In this document: positions 43,690-54,150 of the stretch, in pieces
Position numbering within the stretch: position 1 is the stretch's first letter
Layout: every line of letters begins with the position of its first letter
NCBI GenBank assembly: GCA_019925095.2
Contig: CM034407.1
Location: 8,134,710-8,198,709 of the forward strand
Source of the DNA: Dendrolimus kikuchii
Taxonomy: Eukaryota; Arthropoda; Insecta; Lepidoptera; Lasiocampidae
Direction of reading: 5' to 3'
DNA: 64,000 bases
The notes under the pieces: generated by a model
Databases searched by the model: none
Told to the model about the DNA's origin: nothing
What the model saw: the letters and a program-made list of their open reading frames with translations, nothing else
Program-made: the position numbers and the translations under genes

Positions 43690-44040
43690 CCTAGTGGTCT
43701 CGGCAGAGATTGTCCTGCCCTGAAAAAATAAAAATCTAGAACCCGATTCCAGCGCCACCTACCAGGTCTAATCGTGAATCTAAACCACCCCGGGTTTTAG
43801 TGGGTAAAACACACACTAAATTTCAACAAAATCTTAAAACCCGATTCCAGCGCCAAGTATTTTGTTTAAAATGATTTAGGTTGATGAGTTACATTTTTTA
43901 GTTAGTTTAGTTTTAGTATGGATCCCTAATTTTTATATAACCTATATAAATCAGGGATAATGTAAGGTGAAAGAATTTTTGAAATCGGTCTAGTAGTTTT
44001 TATGTTTGTTCGTTACAAACATCATCTTTATAATATAAGT
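43690..44040 (+). mobile_element. Interspersed repeat E3
   Basis: GGTCTCGGCAGAGATTGTCC.., then ACCCGATTCCAGCGCCA twice (about 43742 and 43839), ending GAAATCGGTCTAGTAG. Same family as 7169-7789. The internal duplication is specific to this copy. Confidence 0.6.
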
Positions 44041-44432
44041 AAAGAATAAACTATTGCGACAATTTTATGGCAAAAGTCTCTGGTTCAAGAAAACTAGCAT
44101 AACGATTTTATGGAACACCAGGGTGGTTTAGTTGATTGGTACGACATGCCATCAGGAAACTATAATAATACCCTACTGCTATCCCTAAGTGTTAGAGTAC
44201 CCATGATCGATTTAACTCATAAAACGAAGCAACTTTTTAAAATTTATTAATTATAAATTACCCAACATAAATAAGTAAAAATCAAACGTAAATATTTTAA
44301 TAAACTAACAAAATATGTTTTGGGTACATTACATTACTGATTTATTTCTTTATAAGGTCGTCGTCTCTATTTGTTGTAACATTTCCTTATCCAATGTAAA
44401 CAATACTTCGTAAAAGTAAATCGAGAACTCAC

Positions 44433-44633
44433 CTCTGACGTTTCGGTGTACTCCTCTCCATGTTCATCTTTATATGTGATGTTGATGTTGGCCATGGTGT
44501 ATGTGTCACTCACGAACCTTTCATCTGTGGGCCTGTATCTCACAGGCTCCAGTTCACTGCCGGGTGTGTGACACCCGACTAATGACACCATCCACCCTAA
44601 AGCCGCAATCCTTGACCACAAATCAGCACCCAT
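44433..44633 (-). CDS. gol: Goliath-like E3 ubiquitin ligase, exon 1 (signal peptide, start of PA domain)
   Basis: The minus-strand ATG at 44633 is in a strong context (AAAAATGG) and opens 67 codons, ending ACGTCAGAG|GTGAGT in phase 0. Residues 1-20 (MGADLWSRIAALGWMVSLVG) form a plausible signal peptide, with cleavage near Cys21/His22. Residues about 44-67 (DTYTMANINITYKDEHGEEY, then TETSE) match the first strands of the Goliath PA domain, including the N-I-T glycosylation site. Spliced to exon 2 the junction reads ..TETSE|SGKYGEG.., the expected Goliath layout. The codons before this ATG lack another Met. The protein would be a single-pass endosomal/Golgi E3 ligase with lumenal PA and cytosolic RING. 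In flies goliath acts in mesoderm and endosome traffic; the role here is by homology. Confidence 0.87.
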
Positions 44634-44960
44634 TTTTAATTCATTCGATACAATTGTTCTAATAAAAATCACAATTCACACTGCACGAGTATTGAACACT
44701 AACTCAACGGTCTTATGTTTTTAAACATCGAGCGAAATAGCACAATACACGTCTCAATGGAAGCGCGAACAACGAGTGTATGACGTTAAATAAAAAACGG
44801 CACGACTTTATCAATTCCACTATCGGTTAAAACATGCAACGGGTTTATTATGACTGATAAGTTATCATTCGCACTAAAGAACTATTTGCACAACACTAGC
44901 TTCCTCAAGGAACTCTATAATGCTATGCTTTTTTAAAAATGGAACTGTCAAATTATGTTT
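44634..44960 (-). promoter_or_regulatory. Compact intergenic region: promoter and 5'UTR of the Goliath-like gene
   Basis: Lies between the AATAAA of the upstream gene and the exon 1 start. No TATA box. Initiator-like sequences on the minus strand include ATCAGTCATA and GTGCAGTGTG. GATAG and TGATAAAG motifs are present. The exact transcription start cannot be read; an additional upstream 5' exon is possible. Confidence 0.45.
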
Positions 44961-44966
44961 TTTATT
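44961..44966 (-). terminator. Polyadenylation signal AATAAA
   Basis: Minus-strand AATAAA about 70 bases after the stop codon at 45035, consistent with a short 3'UTR for the upstream gene. Confidence 0.45.
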
Positions 44967-45034
44967 TAATATTTTGTTTCAGGCAAAGGTATTCGTCATG
45001 AAGTGCATGCGTTGCAGGCCTGCATTTTCTTTAG

Positions 45035-45112
45035 CTATCTTTGCTTTATAGTGTTAAGTTGGTAGTCGATGGCTGCCCCATAACCGGCTAGGAACTTTAC
45101 AGCGTCAGGCAA
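45035..45112 (-). CDS. Likely terminal coding exon of an upstream gene
   Basis: After a strong acceptor (CTATTGTTTCAG|TTGCC) only one frame stays open on the minus strand. It encodes LPDAVKFLAGYGAAIDYQLN-TIKQR and then TAG. The amino-acid make-up is that of an ordinary globular protein and the codons are richer in G/C than the flanks. An AATAAA follows about 70 bases later. I do not recognise the protein, and no upstream exon was identified with confidence in 45113-64000. It would be transcribed in the same direction as the Goliath-like gene, ending about 400 bp before its start codon. A chance frame of 25 codons is possible, so confidence is moderate. Confidence 0.45.
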   Translation of the reverse strand: MPDAVKFLAGYGAAIDYQLNTIKQR

Positions 45113-45940
45113 CTGAAACAATAGAAATATGACGTCAATATCACTATATCACGTACGCAGACAATTAATAAAACCTATTGATTGACTATCTTTAATATGC
45201 CGGCTATATTGATTTTTTAAATTCCAGTAATTCCTATTCACAATAATTAATATGCTTTAGATCGCCAATACTCGTTAAATATCTATGCTGAATGGGATGG
45301 TTCGAAAGACTTTTAAAAAGCCTTTAGTTGGTCAATACATGTAACTAATGATAAGTAAATTTAATAATAATTAAATTTTAAGATTATGAAAGTTCCAAAT
45401 ATGATTAATTATATCATTCAGGGTATGTCCCTATTTATTTATTTTTTATGACATATATCTTAAAGAATGACATCGTTTTCTGTCCTTATTGTTGATATGC
45501 TTGTTAAGTAAAGTTAATTGTTAAGTTGTGAAAATAGAATGAACTGACACTTGCATGATTATGCAAATTAAACTAGGCATGCCGACAGGCCGATATGGTG
45601 AACTGTATATGTATTTTATAACATCTTTATAAATGTAACTGCCCATATTCACTGCAATAAATTAATTTTGAATCAATATTTTCATATTAATCAAAGTTTG
45701 TGTCATATAATGGACAGATAGCATTAATTAATCCTCTACATAATAATCCGGAACTTTATTATATAAATCCGGAGTTCCCCTATAGAATTTATTTAGATTA
45801 GACATTAGGTAAACTAAATCTAACATCTTATACGCTTCTTATCACTTGTCTTTTCGTTCTAAAAATATGTTTTAAAGATAATAATACAACGTCAATAAAG
45901 CACAGAATGAGCTGTAATGTCATCTAGTCATTTACGAGAC
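45113..45940. other. Non-coding; intron of the upstream gene if real
   Basis: AT-rich, nothing recognised. Confidence 0.35.
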
Positions 45941-46141
45941 GATCTTGCAGTGGGCGCAGCTTTCAGGACTCAAGAGGCATTCTGTTCGGTGTTGCAGAAC
46001 GCAATGTAGCCTGCAACAACATTCACAGTTCTGCATTACATGGCAGATTATTAAGCAGACTGGCATGCAGGATAATGAATTGGCCACTTTAAGCGCTTCC
46101 CTTATATTAAAATTTGACGCATTTACAATCCTTATACCTGT
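45941..46141 (-). CDS. Cysteine-rich open frame flanked by splice-like sites
   Basis: The minus-strand frame contains SCMPVCLIICHVMQNCECCC and SPESCAHCK, thirteen cysteines in about 45 residues. It is bounded by TACGCCTACAG| on the 5' side and GTCTC|GTAAATG on the 3' side, and it would leave phase 2, which does not fit the exon at 45035-45112. The opposite strand is also open over 83 codons. It may be an exon of an unknown gene or just a compositionally odd patch. Confidence 0.18.
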
Positions 46142-46749
46142 AGGCGTACATAAATTACAAATTTGTATGTGGAACACGATACTCTGTATTGGATAAGAAT
46201 AAAGAAAGGATAAAAGATGTGTACCCGGCCTAATAGTGAGACGATAATCGGACGGTTATCGTTCCACTATTTGGCCAATAAACAAACATGGGAAAATTTG
46301 ATATACGTGTTGCTCTATTTTTATTGATTCTTGATTAAAAATGGCAGCATGTACAGCGGCTATTCCAGGTTTTTAAAAGAAAAATTCTTTAACAATCTTC
46401 GGTAAAATATTTTCAACTTTCAGTAAATAATTACGTACTTAAAAACTTGGCAAATTATTATTCGTAAAATATTATCAAGAGCTCTATAGAATAATTTAAT
46501 TAGAGCGCGCTGTTTAAAAATAGAACTGGCTGTGTATTTCTATTTTTTAAATTCTAAACATGGTTTTTCACGTGGTTTTCTTCGCGTCAACTTCGAATCC
46601 TGAAGAAACTATCCAAAAAAATAGTTTCTTCAGGCGGAGGAGGTCAGTTTTCTTCTTTATTCTTAACTTAAAAAAGTTTTAAGTATTAATTATATTAATC
46701 TAGCATTAATATTTAATTAATGCTAATTCTAAGACCGTGATAATCTATG
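46142..46749. other. AT-rich, one short inverted repeat
   Basis: TCCTGAAGAAACTATCC..ATAGTTTCTTCAGGCGG around 46599-46638 pairs CTGAAGAAACTAT with ATAGTTTCTTCAG (13 bp). Nothing else. Confidence 0.45.
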
Positions 46750-47112
46750 ATATTTTTTATCCCGGGAATCCCGCAGGAATTTTCCCGTGAGCGGTTTGAA
46801 GCGCTTGGGGTGCAGAAAAATGAGCTTATTCCGACACAGTTTTTAATAAACTTCGAAACCACATGATATTGGAACTTGCTTAATATGTCAGTTTCTATGT
46901 TTATTAGAAATCTTTAGCAGGCCAGATTTAGTTATGTATGCCTTTAGTAACATTACTTAACCCGGAAATTATTACGGAAATCTTCGGAATTCATGTATTC
47001 TCTACTAAAAAATGCGTTGTCCTACTAAAAATACCCTTCGAATTTGAATACTGGCAAAATAACTGTAATCTACGATACCTGTGAAGCGTGGACGAAGTAG
47101 CGGGCAATTCCT
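46750..47112 (+). mobile_element. Decayed Helitron H8 (H6/H7 family)
   Basis: TTATCCCGGGAATCCCGCAGG, ATGAGCTTATTCCGACACAG and ..TGAAGCGTGGACGAAGTAGCGGGC match H6/H7. The CTAG end has decayed to CTAT and the 5' limit is not clear. Confidence 0.5.
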
Positions 47113-47791
47113 ATTTAATTATATATTTATATTCTAACGATCAAATGATTACTTTACATTCTATCCAATTTATTTACTGGCTAAAAACATGGTATACAAA
47201 AAATGGCATATTATTACATTGTTCACATGTTCCTGCCCAGTAGCGTGAAGCCAATACTATGTATGAACCAGCGCTCTAGGCGGTCGCAATATTATGCGTC
47301 CCCGTTATACAGATGTTACGAAATTTGACATGGACTAAGCTGTTACGAATTAACTTATGGTTACTGATGATAATTATCATTTAAAGAGTCTCGGCATTAT
47401 GACAGAAATTACAGAAAAAAAGATTTTGGTCGAATAAGAATACACACAATAATTTTAATCTCGTAGTTTGGCGTCAATCCAAAATTGTGAGTACAACGGA
47501 TGCAATACTTATACTATAAGCTAGCTCTCTTATTTTCTTTTAAAGGACAATTATGCTGCGTTTCAACGTGTGTCTTCAGAAATGGGTAAATGTGAACATA
47601 ATTGCTCTAAATATCTCTTGCAATAATGAAAAACAAACACTGTCGCGTAAATAGCTTATATTAATGGTGCTAACTCAAAACAGATTGGTATGATTGATTT
47701 TTACACAGTGCAGGACATTGACCATCTAATATATCATTTAGCACCTGCCGGCGTTGTCCCATACACAGATATTAGCTTTATGCTGCCGGGT
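47113..47791. other. AT-rich, nothing recognised
   Basis: No element or exon assigned; the last 40 bases before the RTE fragment may belong to the same insertion. Confidence 0.35.
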
Positions 47792-47905
47792 AGGTATGGA
47801 CCGATGACCTGCGTAAGGTCGCCGGCAGGTGCTGGATAGGGACTGCGGATAACCGGGATATATGTCGCAAACTTGGCGAGACCTACATACAGCAGTGGAC
47901 TGTAA
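47792..47905 (+). pseudogene. RTE-type LINE ORF C-terminus
   Basis: Translates VWTDDLRKVAGRCWIGTADN then RDICRKLGETYIQQWTVIG: the (R)WxDD..(A)G..W...A.(D/N)R..W..LGEAY.QQW end that closes RTE-clade ORFs. Two minus-strand frames over it are antisense noise. Sister fragment at 52572-52730. Confidence 0.8.
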
Positions 47906-48272
47906 TTGGCAGACGGCGAATTTGATACAAGTGCATGCATCAAAATGTGCAATTATTTTATGTTTCGAATAAAACAATCAAAACGTTTATGTAACTTTTC
48001 GAAACTCTATTATATTATTTCGTATATGTAAAATATGGCATGTAACAACTTGTAATACTAGTCCACAAGTTGCTTAGAACGGAAGCATAAATACTATATA
48101 ATACTTTGAGGTCACTTATCTAACTCATAAAACGGGAGTGGTTCAATGCAACGTTTTACGTAAGAACTAAATGCTATTACTATATATTGATGTGAAATTA
48201 AGTTTAAATATTTATTTCCAATTATTTTAATTAAAATTGATATTCTTATTAAACAAAGTATTAATATAACTT
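47906..48272. other. AT-rich, nothing recognised
   Basis: No element or coding signal. Confidence 0.4.
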
Positions 48273-48541
48273 GACGGTCTCTGTGGTTGAGCGGGCTAAG
48301 CCTTTGCCGGCCTACCTCACTTCAACGCAGAGACTCCGGGTTCGATTCCTGGTATAGTAAATTTCGGAAACGTATTTTCTCCGTTATTTACCATGGTCTG
48401 GGTGTCTGGGATCGGCCCCAGAGTAGTCCGTTGTATATTACCCATAACACAAGCGTAACTTGCTTAATTTTGGGATATACAATGTGTGTGTTTGTCTGCC
48501 GATTATTATTATTATATTTATTATTATATTATTATTATTTA
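48273..48541 (+). mobile_element. tRNA-derived SINE C2 (best copy)
   Basis: A-box TGGTTGAGCGGGC, perfect B box GGTTCGATTCC (48339-48349), body ..GTCCGTTGTATATTACCC.., tail (TTA)n. Longest and cleanest copy of family C. The 85-codon plus frame is SINE sequence. Confidence 0.88.
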
Positions 48542-48553
48542 TAACAAACCATA

Positions 48554-48670
48554 GCCGTGGTAACTTGTCACAAACTAATATTCGAGAGACGTGGGTTCAA
48601 ATCCTGGCCAGGAAATCCTGCATCAATTAGGGAGTTTTTTAACCTAATACGCATATTATAAACCACTAAG
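48554..48670 (+). mobile_element. SINE B4, 5' half, directly after C2
   Basis: CCGTGGTAACTTGTCAC..CGTGGGTTCAAATCCTGGCC (B-box-like GGTTCAAATCC), then GGGAGTTTTTTAACCTAATACGCAT, as in B1. Confidence 0.6.
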
Positions 48671-49279
48671 AAGTAACATCATGTTGCTTCAATATCTGTT
48701 TAATGATACGGTTCCTAATGTATACTGAATTATATATTATTGCAATTCCGTTATAAGTATTGAAGTCAACCCTATTTTTTTTCTCAACTATAATACTATA
48801 TTATTTATATTAGACAGGTATATTATATAGGTATATACGTATATAATACCTATATACCTGCAAAAAATTATCGATATATGCCTAGTAGTTTACCGAACAA
48901 TGCTTTGAAATACATACATATATAGACGGACAAACATGTTGAATTTATATATGCAAAATGTATGTGTCAACTCCGACGCACGACTGGAGTTTACTCCTTT
49001 AGCGTGCTTGTCCTTGAATATGCACTGATAGATATTATTTCATTACATTACAGTTCGAAATTGCATAATAAAAATATACGTAACACTTATAAGTTAACGC
49101 TTGTATTATATCACTCCTCATAAAATTTTCACATCGCGGGTCTTTTGTGAAAATCGATTCTTAAGTAGTAAACTCCAGAAAGTCGACATTGTTTAAGAAC
49201 TCTAAAATAAATAACAACATTGTATAGACTTGAACATAGACATAATAAAACAACGTTTAAATGGTTTCAAGCGCGGTAA
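48671..49279. other. AT-rich with a TATA-type palindrome
   Basis: ATTATATAGGTATATACGTATATAATACCTATAT near 48822-48855 contains nested inverted repeats (TATAGGTATATA/TATATACCTATA). Otherwise nothing. Confidence 0.45.
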
Positions 49280-49540
49280 TTTATTTGATTTTTATTATTC
49301 CGACGTTTCAGCCTCTTTTCAGTAGCCGTGATCACGGAAGACAGTCTCAAAAAAAAAAAAAACATTTAGACTACCGCCAACTTGTTCATTTTAATGATTT
49401 AGTTTTAATTTTGTTTATGGTTATTATTTACTCTATGGGTGTCTAATCTAATTTACCGCCGCTTTGCAATATGTTGTGGCTTGAAGAAAAGAAGCGGCGC
49501 AAAAAACTCTTCAGCAAACATGCCTAGCTCTAATAATTTT
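49280..49540 (+). mobile_element. Interspersed repeat F2
   Basis: TTTTTATTATTCCGACGTTTCAG, CCGTGATCACGG, AACTTGTTCATTTTAATGATT, ACCGCCGCTTTGCAA, AGAAGCGGCGCAAAAAACTC; inverse of 23680-23990. The 61-codon frame is incidental. Confidence 0.6.
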
Positions 49541-49887
49541 ATATAAAATTAGAATGGGTGGGAGAAAAAATAAAAAGGAATTATCAATCAACTTGAACAT
49601 AGTCCTTAAAACACACTCTTAAAAAATTAATTGTAATTTACAATCTGGTTTCCCCACAAAGTGTATAAAATACTTACCAACCAACGTTTATACACGCCGT
49701 ATACACGTAAAACAAAACTTAAAGGAAATTGGCCATGAAAACGCTATAAAACACCGTACGATATACGACGACGATGCAAGAAACTGGAGCGGTATAGAAA
49801 CGTTTACCTGTAAAGTAATAATGAAATTTTTGTATTGGTTTACAGTCGACGTATTATAGATGCTTTACATATACATTTTTTTTTATA

Positions 49888-49990
49888 ATTAGCAGACAAA
49901 CATTGTATATTCCCAAGTTAATCAAGTTACGCTTGGACTGTTCGTATTATACAATGAATAACTCTTGAGGCCAATCCCAAAAACCCTAAC
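49888..49990 (-). mobile_element. SINE C relic (C4)
   Basis: Reverse of the C body: AGCAGACAAACATTGTATATTCCCAAG..GTTACGCTTGG..CTTGAGGCCAATCCC. Confidence 0.55.
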
Positions 49991-50311
49991 CAAAGGTATA
50001 AGGGGTGTCCCAAAGCTATGCCAGATGGAGGAGAAGTACTTTGATTATTGCAGATAGGATATTTTGCTTAATAGAAATATTATTTTATTTCTTTAAATAA
50101 GTAAATCTACTTTCATAGATATTTTAAACTTGCTTGACTTATCTGGGAATCGAAACAGACTAAATATTAAAAAAAAAATGAGTGTATTTTATAATGCTGA
50201 TTCAAAGGATTAGATTAGGTTAGCCATCTCATTTACCCGCATGAATAGCTACCACACTGATCGAGTGTGTTAGCGTGGCATCACACACCGATAGTCTCGG
50301 CCCTAGGAGCA

Positions 50312-50961
50312 AGGGCCCAATTCTGCTATTTCCAAATCTTGACGTTGCGAACAGTTCAACAATCCGTATTCTACTAAAATCTTCTCGATATCGTCGCGAC
50401 AGACATTTTCTCTGTGCAGGAACAGAAAAAGAATACTAATTCCTGCAGCCGGGCGGCCTGTCGTAATAGGCGACAAAACAACCCATAGCCAGGTGGTAGG
50501 GCATCTGTCCGACTGGATGGCTACCACCCCTGGTCTAGATTATACGGCCATAACAGCCTCGAGTTGAGTTCCGGTATCAGTGGCCAGGTTCCAGATTCAC
50601 CTTCAAGGCCGGCAGCACATTGGCAGCACTTCTGGTATTGCTAATGTCCATAGCCGACGGTAACCACTTTCCCTCACAGTCGGACCGTCAACCTGTCTGC
50701 TGTGCTTAAGCAACAAAAAAAAGAAAAATAGTAGAAAAAATGGTATTACCGGTTCGGTTAGCCGAATTGAATATTGAAAAGCTACCAAAAATTTTAAGCA
50801 TTTATTTCGCGAGTTTTTGCTTATAAATATTTATAAAGATAGAGTGGCGTGCCACGAGCACACCATTAGAATTAATAAAATATCGAAATTAGATAAAACT
50901 ATGATTGAGACGATAGTATCCGGCGATTTTGACGAAATATTAATAGCAAAATTGGGCCCCT
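50312..50961. mobile_element. MITE M3, enlarged by nested A7
   Basis: Left end AGGGCCCAATTCTGCTATT, right end AATAGCAAAATTGGGCCCCT, the M1/M2 family. Without A7 it is about 330 bp; the extra interior relative to M1 includes a 69-codon plus frame with no domain (50817-51026 runs past the end). Confidence 0.65.
50410..50729 (+). mobile_element. A-family retroposon A7 (full length)
   Basis: TCTGTGCAGGAACAGAAAAAG to CAACAAAAAAAAGAAAAA; all family blocks present. Minus-strand open frames across it are antisense. Confidence 0.82.
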
Positions 50962-51044
50962 GTTATCAAGATAATGATTCCGGCATTGCTCTACCACGTA
51001 CAACTACTGAGACGTACAAAATTTGACTGATTTGGTTTAAATAA

Positions 51045-51547
51045 AAAATCGAAATGTGTGCTGGGACACATAGTAGAAGTGAAACTTTAACGGACAAGTG
51101 GAAAAACGGATCGCAACAAAATTTTACCTTGAAGTTTTACGGCCAGGTTTTCAAATTGGACAAGTACATTAACAATCTGCCCGTAAAACTTCAAGTTAAA
51201 ACTTTGTTGCGATTCGTTTTTCCACTTGTCCATTGAAGTTTCACTTCTACTATGTGTCCCAGCATACATTTCGATTTTTCGCAGGTTTACTGCAAATTAT
51301 GATTTGGTTAGGTTAGGTACATTTTAATTAATGGAACTATTATTTAAACATATTTTATTTTATCAAACAAAAAACTGAGTTCGATCCGGAATCAATAAAA
51401 ACATCGACAGTCTACTCTAACATTATGCCGCCTCTCACCACGTCTAGTATAAATTTATGCTGCTCTTCCACGTGGCCGTAACGTTTCTTCGTGACAGAAA
51501 AATCCTAAGACCCCGTGTCTATATAGAAGTTTCACTTCAAAAACGTC
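51045..51547 (-). mobile_element. Foldback element, copy 2 with ~105-bp inverted arms
   Basis: 51045-51149 and 51176-51279 are reverse complements with few mismatches (AAATCGAAATGTGTGCTGGG / CCCAGCATACATTTCGATTT at the ends). The rest (51280-51547) matches 30786-31040 in reverse up to the TTTTTGAAGTGAAAC end. The matched 60-codon frames on opposite strands (51054-51236 and 51087-51269) arise from this symmetry. Confidence 0.82.
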
Positions 51548-52571
51548 AAAAACGAGAGAAGAATGGTTTCTAGCGATAGCAATCTTCTTCAAGGGCTTTA
51601 ACAATAGTCATTGTCTGCCGGTATATTTTAAAGAATGACGAACTACGTAACCAAAACAACTCCATTAAACCATCAAACACGTACCTACGTCATTTCATCA
51701 TCTATTATAACTATATTTCTGGTTATTAAATTAATATGCAATAATAAATGGCTAAAATGTAACTTCCTTAAAAATATTAAAACTTACGAAAATCAAATTA
51801 TATAACTGATATCTCTTATATTTGAGTTTTTCTATTTGATTAAGGCTTTGATGTATATAATGTTCGAGATAAAAGAGCTTGTATTACAAAACACGCTTAA
51901 CTCATTTACTTCTTGGTTTTATTTGAAGATGTATTACATTTAAATACAGTTTTCTTAGAAATGCGTAGACGAACAGACATTCAAAAACATGCCAAATAAC
52001 GTTTTTGTAACTATGTACATAAAATGAGAAAGTGATGATTTAGTTTAATTTCATGTAACAGGGGTGGCCCTCTTAACCGACAATTGTTTTAATAAGCTTA
52101 GATTGAAATATCTGAATTATCGTCGTTTAGGTGCTTTCCTTAAACTATAGATTGAATTGTAGGAATACGTTTAACGGTTTAACGGATAACGCTGGGTTTT
52201 TCAGAATTTTTACTTGATGGCTTTGCAGTCTAAGACCTCAATTACACTATTATATATTTATCATACATATAAATATGATCTCATATCTGTCAAATTCTAT
52301 GATCATATTTAAATGATGCTGATCTTCTTTTTAGGTATTACGCTTACGATCATATAAACGTCATACTTTATCAAGATCACAGACTACCGAGAAGATACTA
52401 TCAAAATGGATAACCATTTAGCCGTGTTTTCCGTCGCTATGAGTGCAATTTTATTAATTTCATTAGAAAATAAGATAAAAACATTAAGGAACTTACGGAC
52501 AAAATTAGAAATGAGGATATCAATAAGAGAACCAAGGTAACCGACATAGCTCGCAAAATTAGCAGGTTGAA
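51548..52571. other. 1 kb AT-rich, nothing recognised
   Basis: No exon or shared repeat seen. Confidence 0.4.
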
Positions 52572-52730
52572 AAGTTGAAGTGGCAGTCGGACACCCTCCA
52601 GTCCGATGGACTGACGATGTGCAGAAGGTCACCGATAGACGCTGGATAAGGCAGTCTGAGAACAGGAATGAGTGGCGCCGACTTGAAGAGGCCTACGTCT
52701 AGCATTGGATTGTGATTGGCTGAAGACATT
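52572..52730 (+). pseudogene. RTE-type LINE ORF C-terminus
   Basis: Reads VEVAVGHPPVRWTDDVQKV then TDRRWIRQSENRNEWRRLEE and AYV, a TAG, HWIVIG, TGA. Same RWTDD..RW..EWR.L.EAYV..W end as at 47792-47905. A stop replaces the first Q of the usual QQW. Its minus-strand open frame is spurious. Confidence 0.8.
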
Positions 52731-52736
52731 GACTAT

Positions 52737-52846
52737 GGTCTGGGTGGCTGGAACCGACCCCAAAATGGTCCGTTATATATTACTCATAACACAAACATAA
52801 CTTGCTTAATTTGGGGATATACGATATGTGTGTTTGTCTGCTGAAT
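52737..52846 (+). mobile_element. SINE C fragment (C3)
   Basis: GGTCTGGGTGGCTGGAACCG..GGTCCGTTATATATTACTC..CATAACTTGCTTAATTTGGGG: 3' half of family C, directly after the RTE fragment. Confidence 0.7.
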
Positions 52847-53820
52847 TAAATAACGTCATGACGATTTTTCAAAACCTGTTACACGATATCCCCCATGCTA
52901 CATTCTACATTTTTTTTAATCTATTAGATAATGTATGCCAGTGTGCCAGCCACAATAAAGTTGTAGTGTGATCTAGGCCAGCCACCCTATTTTTGTTTCT
53001 TAGCAATTTCACTACACTAGTGTGTAAGAACATATAATACACATTTTTGATAAATCTCATACAGACCCAGTACTTTTAGAAAAACGACTGTACTAATCAA
53101 CAGACAGACAGACCTGGCGATTTCATAAGGTGCAGTGAAAATGTCCTAAAATGACAATTCAATTATAGCAGTCTTCTAATACTATATATATAATAATAAT
53201 AAATAAAAAAACCTGACTACATTAATTATCACAACGTATCCATAAAAACATGTTTAATATTTGATTTAAATTATATACATATAACTTTTATAAATAAATA
53301 ACAATGAATCGAAAAAAAAGCTTAATAAAAACAGCGTGGCAACACTGTTGTAAACACTTCAATTGCTAAATACAATTTGAAAGTCACATGATCCGAGGTT
53401 GCTGAAATTCTGAACGATTTGACAATAGTCTTGGATATAAAGGGTACCTTTGTTACTTGAACAAGGCTCTAGATGTCTATTAATGTTTTGTTACTGAGCA
53501 CGTGATATCTTGTTTAGTGTAGGATAAAGCAGAGTATTGTCCTAGCAAATTTACAATCTTTATATCAGATCGAATGCTAGGTTGACGTCATAAAGGTTAT
53601 GAATATCAATATCAGAATGTGGAATATCATCTTAACACTAGCTGATTTTTAGCTGATAGTCCTGAATTGCGAGGGACCTTCCGATTTTGATTTGAACCTG
53701 ATAGGGACACTAAATGTCCCGATAAATCAATAGAATTAATTTTAAAAAAATATTAAAAATTAAGAAAATCTTTATTAGAAAATTAAGAATTAGATTATTA
53801 GAAATTTAAGTAATTAAACC
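52847..53820. other. AT-rich, nothing recognised
   Basis: No coding or repeat assigned. Confidence 0.4.
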
Positions 53821-54150
53821 TTAATTTACATGGTGATCGAAGTCAATGGGTAAGGTTCTTAGAAGGCTGGTACGTTGCCTCGCTGGATCGCCATACTGAT
53901 TGATCCGTTGTCCGAGGTAGGAACCAGCCCTCTGATCTCCCGAAGAATCAATAATTTGTTTTGAAATATCTTTGTAGAGGCTCATGGCCTCAGGATCCCA
54001 CGGTCCAAGCGTTCCAACAGGAAACGGCACGATCATATAATTCTCACCGAGGGTTGCATATTTGCGCCGCTCGAGTGATTCAGCTGCTTCCGCCGCCGAA
54101 CCGGCCGATCTAGACGTGTTTGGTAAATGGGATACGGCCAACGTGTCCAT
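53821..54150 (-). pseudogene. LINE ORF2 C-terminal region, compensated frameshift
   Basis: 109 codons including ENYMIVPFPVGTLGPWDPEA and SLYKDISKQIIDSSGDQRAG, SYLGQRI, then a scrambled stretch NQYGDPARQRT before SLLRTLP. Compared with QRISVAIQRGNAASILGTLP at 58515-58709, a 4-base direct duplication (ATCAATCA) shifts the frame and a 1-base loss near the alanine codons restores it. So the frame is open, but about a dozen residues are altered. It is the longest surviving piece of this LINE family here; the upstream reverse transcriptase is absent. Confidence 0.8.

Noticed and set aside
47734..47977. Two minus-strand frames of 72 and 79 codons
   Set aside because: Antisense to an RTE ORF end that reads cleanly on the plus strand (WTDDLRKVAG..QQW).
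51054..51269. Two similar 60-codon proteins on opposite strands
   Set aside because: The resemblance comes from the inverted arms of one foldback element.
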